A stretch of DNA of 64,000 nucleotides, from positions 1,798,001 to 1,862,000 of the forward strand of contig OZ241915.1 in the NCBI GenBank assembly GCA_965203795.1, read 5' to 3'. The translations under genes and the position numbers were made by a program. A model generated the notes under the pieces. The model saw only the letters and a list, made by a program, of their open reading frames with translations. It was not told where the DNA came from and did no database searches. The stretch is from CBDBBY01 sp965203795. Its GTDB lineage: Bacteria > Pseudomonadota > Alphaproteobacteria > Rhodobacterales > Rhodobacteraceae. Shown in pieces: positions 61,411-64,000 of this stretch. Each line of letters opens with the position of its first letter. Positions within the stretch are counted from its first letter, which is position 1.

Positions 61411-61725
61411 ATGAGCGAGCAAGCGCTGGCGGGATTGTCCGAGCGGTTGGCGAGGCAAGAGGAGCGGATGAGCACGCATCAGGCAACGCAGGAAAGCGCC
61501 ATGGACCGGCTGCGCGCCGACGTCGCGGAACGCGACGCCGACCGCGATGCCGACATGGCAAAGCGGGATGCCGACATGGCGAAGCGGGATGCCGCCCGCG
61601 ATGTCGACATGATGAAGCGCGACAAGGACAACACGCGATGGCTGATCGGCATGTGGGTCGCTGCGGTTATCGTTCTGGGCACCTTCTTGGGCACCTTGAT
61701 CACCGTGCTAAACTTGATCACCTAG
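61411..61725 (+). CDS. Small coiled-coil membrane-anchored protein
   Basis: 104-aa protein with a long charged coiled coil (residues 1 to about 70, with tandem RDADMAK-like seven-residue repeats encoded by repeated GCGGGATGCCGACATGGC DNA) and one C-terminal membrane segment (WLIGMWVAAVIVLGTFLGTLI). ATG 61411 is preferred over the upstream frame because the coil begins there. The stop codon touches the left end of the IS relic, so the natural C-terminus may have been altered. No function recognised. Confidence 0.6.
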   Translation: MSEQALAGLSERLARQEERMSTHQATQESAMDRLRADVAERDADRDADMAKRDADMAKRDAARDVDMMKRDKDNTRWLIGMWVAAVIVLGTFLGTLITVLNLIT

Positions 61726-62302
61726 GGCCTGTTTATGCTAAATCGTATATCAATTCGACGAAGACTGCGAAATTCAGGAAGCCCAGACGCATCGCGTCGA
61801 GCTTGTCGAACCGCGTGCGGATGCGCCGGCAGCCCTTGAGTCTTCGGAACATCCGCTCGACCTCGTTCCGAAGCTCGTAGAGTTCGCGGTCGTGTTCCTA
61901 TTTGACTTTCCGGCTCGCCTTCGGCGGCACGACCGTCATCCGCAAGGTCTCCGCGAGGCGCGGGTCTTGTCGCTCTCGTAGGCGCGGTCCATCGCCAGAG
62001 GCGCGTTCGCGACCGGCCTGTCCCAGCTTTCCAGCAGGACGCGGCCTTCGGGCGCGTCGTGGGCCTGCCCGCCGGACAGGCGAAAAATCATTGCTTGGCG
62101 GTTACTTGCCGAGACCATAGCGCGGTGAACAGCCGCTCGAGAACGCCCCTTTGGAACCGGCGGCGGAACCGGCAGATAAGGATGGAGTTTGGTGCATTGT
62201 TTCGCCGCGATCTGTTTCATGATTGCGCACCGCTCGATTTTTATCTCATTTTTAACAAGCGCTTAAGCACAGAACCAAGCAAAATCCTAGCGTTAACAGG
62301 CC
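61726..62302 (-). mobile_element. Decayed IS5-type insertion sequence with terminal inverted repeats
   Basis: The left end GGCCTGTTTATGCTA (61726-61740) and the inverted right end TAGCGTTAACAGGCC (62288-62302) match at 12 of 15 positions. Inside, on the minus strand, are pieces of an IS5-like transposase: APLAMDRAYESDKTRA, then RELYELRNEVERMFRRLKG (with the DDE Glu) and RIRTRFDKLDAMRLGFLNFA. They are broken by an in-frame stop near 61900 and frameshifts. No target duplication is clear. At 577 bp it has also lost internal DNA. Confidence 0.75.
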
Positions 62303-62402
62303 GTAATTCAGGCCAGCGTAACCGGGAATTGCCGCTGCCGGGCAGGAAGTTGTAGAGGAGGTCGGCGAGGTCCTCGACGCATTGCCCTTCCATCAGGTTC
62401 AT
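62303..62402 (-). pseudogene. 5' fragment of a gene truncated by the IS element
   Basis: ATG 62402 with GAGGGGA 5 nt upstream starts NLMEGQCVEDLADLLYNFLPGSGNS, which reads into the right end of the IS relic. It has the character of a real protein start (acidic helix then FLPGSGN), but the rest of the gene is not found beyond the left IS end. I do not recognise the family with certainty. Confidence 0.5.
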
Positions 62403-62471
62403 GACAGTCCCCTCAATCCCAAAGCATCGAAAGGAGCAATTCGTTTAAAACGTTGAACAGTTTTCTGCCGT

Positions 62472-63335
62472 TCACCAGTCAAGCCCCAATCTTAGCTTCG
62501 CTTTCCGCGTCTTGGCCCAAGGCTTCCCGGGCAGCTCATGGATAAGCTTTTCGAAAACGGCTCTTATAGCGGTCGCGGTCGCATCGCCGGTCAACTGCTG
62601 GGCCGCGTCAGCCGAAAGCAACGGGCGCATATCCATCAACAGATCCCCCTTCGCGAATTTCGCGAGCATGCGCTGTTCCGCCTGCGCCCGGCATATTCGT
62701 TCATCTCCGTCGGCCAGGTATTGTGCGAACAGTTCAACGACTCGACCGCAATCGAGATCAGCGAAAACCTCGAGGCCGCGGCTCAGATCGTAAAGGTCTC
62801 TACCCTTGTTCCTCTGCAAAAGCGCCCGAAACTTGGTTGCCAGCATCTCCTCATTTGAGAATGTCGGGATCGTTGCCACACCTGTGAACCAAGAATTTTC
62901 GACGGTAAACGGTGCCATCAGTATTTGATCATAGGCCTGGATTTCGCGGGTATTGATTTCCAGCTTGAGGCGGATGGGGTTCTCGCCACCGTCCTCTGCC
63001 GGAACCCGAAAGCGGAACTTGGGCGCGACTTGGCTCTGATCGAAGCGCGCGGGGCCGAGCCACGGCTCTAGAAGCTCTCGCAATCGATCGAGTATCGGGC
63101 CAATCCCGCCGGATGAGGTGCGTACGAGATCAATATCCTCGGAATAGCGGAACGGCTCCGGAAAGTGCAGTTTATTGAGAGCCGTTCCTCCCCGGAACCG
63201 CAGCTCCTTCGTCAAGAACGGGTCGGAGAATATATCAACGAGAGCCCGAGAAATGATCAGGTCCTGTTCGACCTGCCTTTGCTCAGCCCACGGGGCCATA
63301 TAACTCCATTCGACAATGTTCTGGCTTGGGATCAT
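62472..63335 (-). CDS. abiEii: AbiEii/AbiGii-type nucleotidyltransferase toxin
   Basis: 287-aa DUF1814-type nucleotidyltransferase, the toxin of AbiE abortive-infection systems. The motif I region is RFRGGTALNKLHF near residue 47, with catalytic acids in RYSEDIDLVR near 66, and a later LLQRNKGRDLYDL. Characterised members transfer nucleotides to tRNA acceptor ends and stop growth. ATG 63335 overlaps the antitoxin stop (ATGA). Confidence 0.9.
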   Translation of the reverse strand: MIPSQNIVEWSYMAPWAEQRQVEQDLIISRALVDIFSDPFLTKELRFRGGTALNKLHFPEPFRYSEDIDLVRTSSGGIGPILDRLRELLEPWLGPARFDQSQVAPKFRFRVPAEDGGENPIRLKLEINTREIQAYDQILMAPFTVENSWFTGVATIPTFSNEEMLATKFRALLQRNKGRDLYDLSRGLEVFADLDCGRVVELFAQYLADGDERICRAQAEQRMLAKFAKGDLLMDMRPLLSADAAQQLTGDATATAIRAVFEKLIHELPGKPWAKTRKAKLRLGLDW

Positions 63336-64000
63336 TCATCGACCTCCGGAAGCCGGCGTACGACAACATGCCACCTGTTATCGCGTTCGATCAGTACCGG
63401 TGCAAAGAGCGGGTCTCTTGCCTCACTCCTATCCAGTTCGACCCATGGCGGCTTTCCGCGCGTGAACAGCATTTTGTGCATTTTTTGAGTCATGCTCCGC
63501 CTGTCGAGGATGTCCAGAAGGTAGCCCAAACGCTGGACGACCGATCTCTCAAACTGTGTTGACAGGAGTGCGAGCTGGTCGGCGTCAATCTTTGAGCCTA
63601 GATCGGCGAGGACGGTCGCGACGTTGTCGATTCCAGCCGACGCCTTTGTGTAACGAACGAGGTCGAGCGCAGTCAGTGCGGGAGAGGATATTCGCATCTT
63701 TCCGGTGTCAGTCTTGAAATCGTCGATCCCGTCGATGACTCCAGCCATCTCCTTGCGATAGTAGAAAACGATGAGGCTGCGTCCGGTGCGGATCTTGGAA
63801 ATGCGTTTTCCGGTGACGACTTGGAATTCCATCACCGCCTGATGGCTCGCGCCATGCAGCTCCGCGGCTTTCAGCAGACCAACATAGTAGTGTTGCTGCT
63901 CGCGAGTCATGAGTGCGTCTACATACCAGGACGGCGGTGGCGCCCCCCGGGACGCAAATTGTGGGGGGACAGCAACATAGAAGCCTTTCCGTGGACTGAT
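63332..64000 (-). CDS. abiEi: AbiEi-type antitoxin, 5' end outside window
   Basis: At least 222 residues; the frame runs to the window edge. Upstream of ATG 63910 the same frame has clear family sequence (SPRKGFYVAVPPQF, PPPSWYVDALM), so 63910 is not the start and the N-terminal winged helix lies beyond position 64000. The visible part continues YYVGLLKAAELHGASHQAVM. AbiEi represses its own operon and neutralises AbiEii. It is coupled to the toxin gene by a 4-nt overlap. Confidence 0.88.
   Translation of the reverse strand: MSPRKGFYVAVPPQFASRGAPPPSWYVDALMTREQQHYYVGLLKAAELHGASHQAVMEFQVVTGKRISKIRTGRSLIVFYYRKEMAGVIDGIDDFKTDTGKMRISSPALTALDLVRYTKASAGIDNVATVLADLGSKIDADQLALLSTQFERSVVQRLGYLLDILDRRSMTQKMHKMLFTRGKPPWVELDRSEARDPLFAPVLIERDNRWHVVVRRLPEVDE

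Overview
The window is GC-rich, densely coding bacterial DNA that looks alphaproteobacterial. Supporting signs are an aglE/aglF-type alpha-glucoside ABC transporter with a LacI regulator, a pcaCHGIJFB beta-ketoadipate cluster that uses the CatI/CatJ type of CoA-transferase, a short second-type GltX, and an mreBCD-mrdA-rodA cluster. No 16S gene is present and I cannot name a genus. Two AT-rich patches (about 39.7-42.1 kb and 57.1-57.85 kb) and several insertion-sequence relics stand out from the GC-rich background.

Layout. 0-8.1 kb: alpha-glucoside uptake (aglF runs off the left edge; aglE), its LacI regulator and a glucokinase. A cytochrome P450 and a divergent NTF2-FMO flavoprotein monooxygenase sit between aglE and the regulator. 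A perfect 18-bp palindrome lies directly downstream of a TTGACA-type promoter in front of aglE. 8.2-13.9 kb: protocatechuate catabolism operon, then tRNA-Ala(CGC). 14.4-17.1 kb: defence-like cluster with a HepT/MntA (HEPN RNase/nucleotidyltransferase) pair, then a small ORF, a DUF4365 putative nuclease and a 391-aa protein of unknown function with overlapping reading frames. 17.2-21.5 kb: gcvTHP glycine cleavage operon. 22.1-34.5 kb: complete type I-G (formerly I-U) CRISPR-Cas operon (csb1-csb2-cas3-csb3-cas4-cas1-cas2), all genes overlapping or nearly so, followed by an array of 54 repeats and 53 spacers. 34.8-39.2 kb: gltX, a minimal metallopeptidase, nadE and an orphan protein. 39.2-42.1 kb: an IS3 relic and an AT-rich island with a frameshifted AAA/OLD-like ATPase and an unrecognised partner. 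42.2-45.3 kb: class II aldolase and a 768-aa exported protein made almost wholly of MORN repeats. 45.5-47.3 kb: leuA behind a Leu-codon-rich leader peptide and hairpin. 47.3-53.0 kb: mreBCD-mrdA-rodA elongasome genes behind a consensus-like promoter. 53-61 kb: 2-hydroxyacid dehydrogenase, uracil-DNA glycosylase-like protein, two permeases (ArsP-like and NhaA), a small AT-rich membrane protein, kdsA, phosphomannomutase and an RraA-like protein. 61.4-64 kb: a coiled-coil membrane protein, a decayed IS5-type element that truncates a neighbouring gene, and an AbiEi/AbiEii toxin-antitoxin pair that runs off the right edge.

How the genes fit together. Glucoside import, repression and glucose phosphorylation form one regulon. 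The pca genes convert protocatechuate towards acetyl-CoA and succinyl-CoA, but pcaD is not in the window. The mre/mrd/rod genes, kdsA and the phosphomannomutase serve envelope synthesis. Defence functions recur at four sites (HepT/MntA plus DUF4365, CRISPR I-G, the decayed ATPase island, AbiE), mostly next to IS relics. The best candidate for an undescribed system is the DUF4365 plus 391-aa module at 15.3-17.1 kb.
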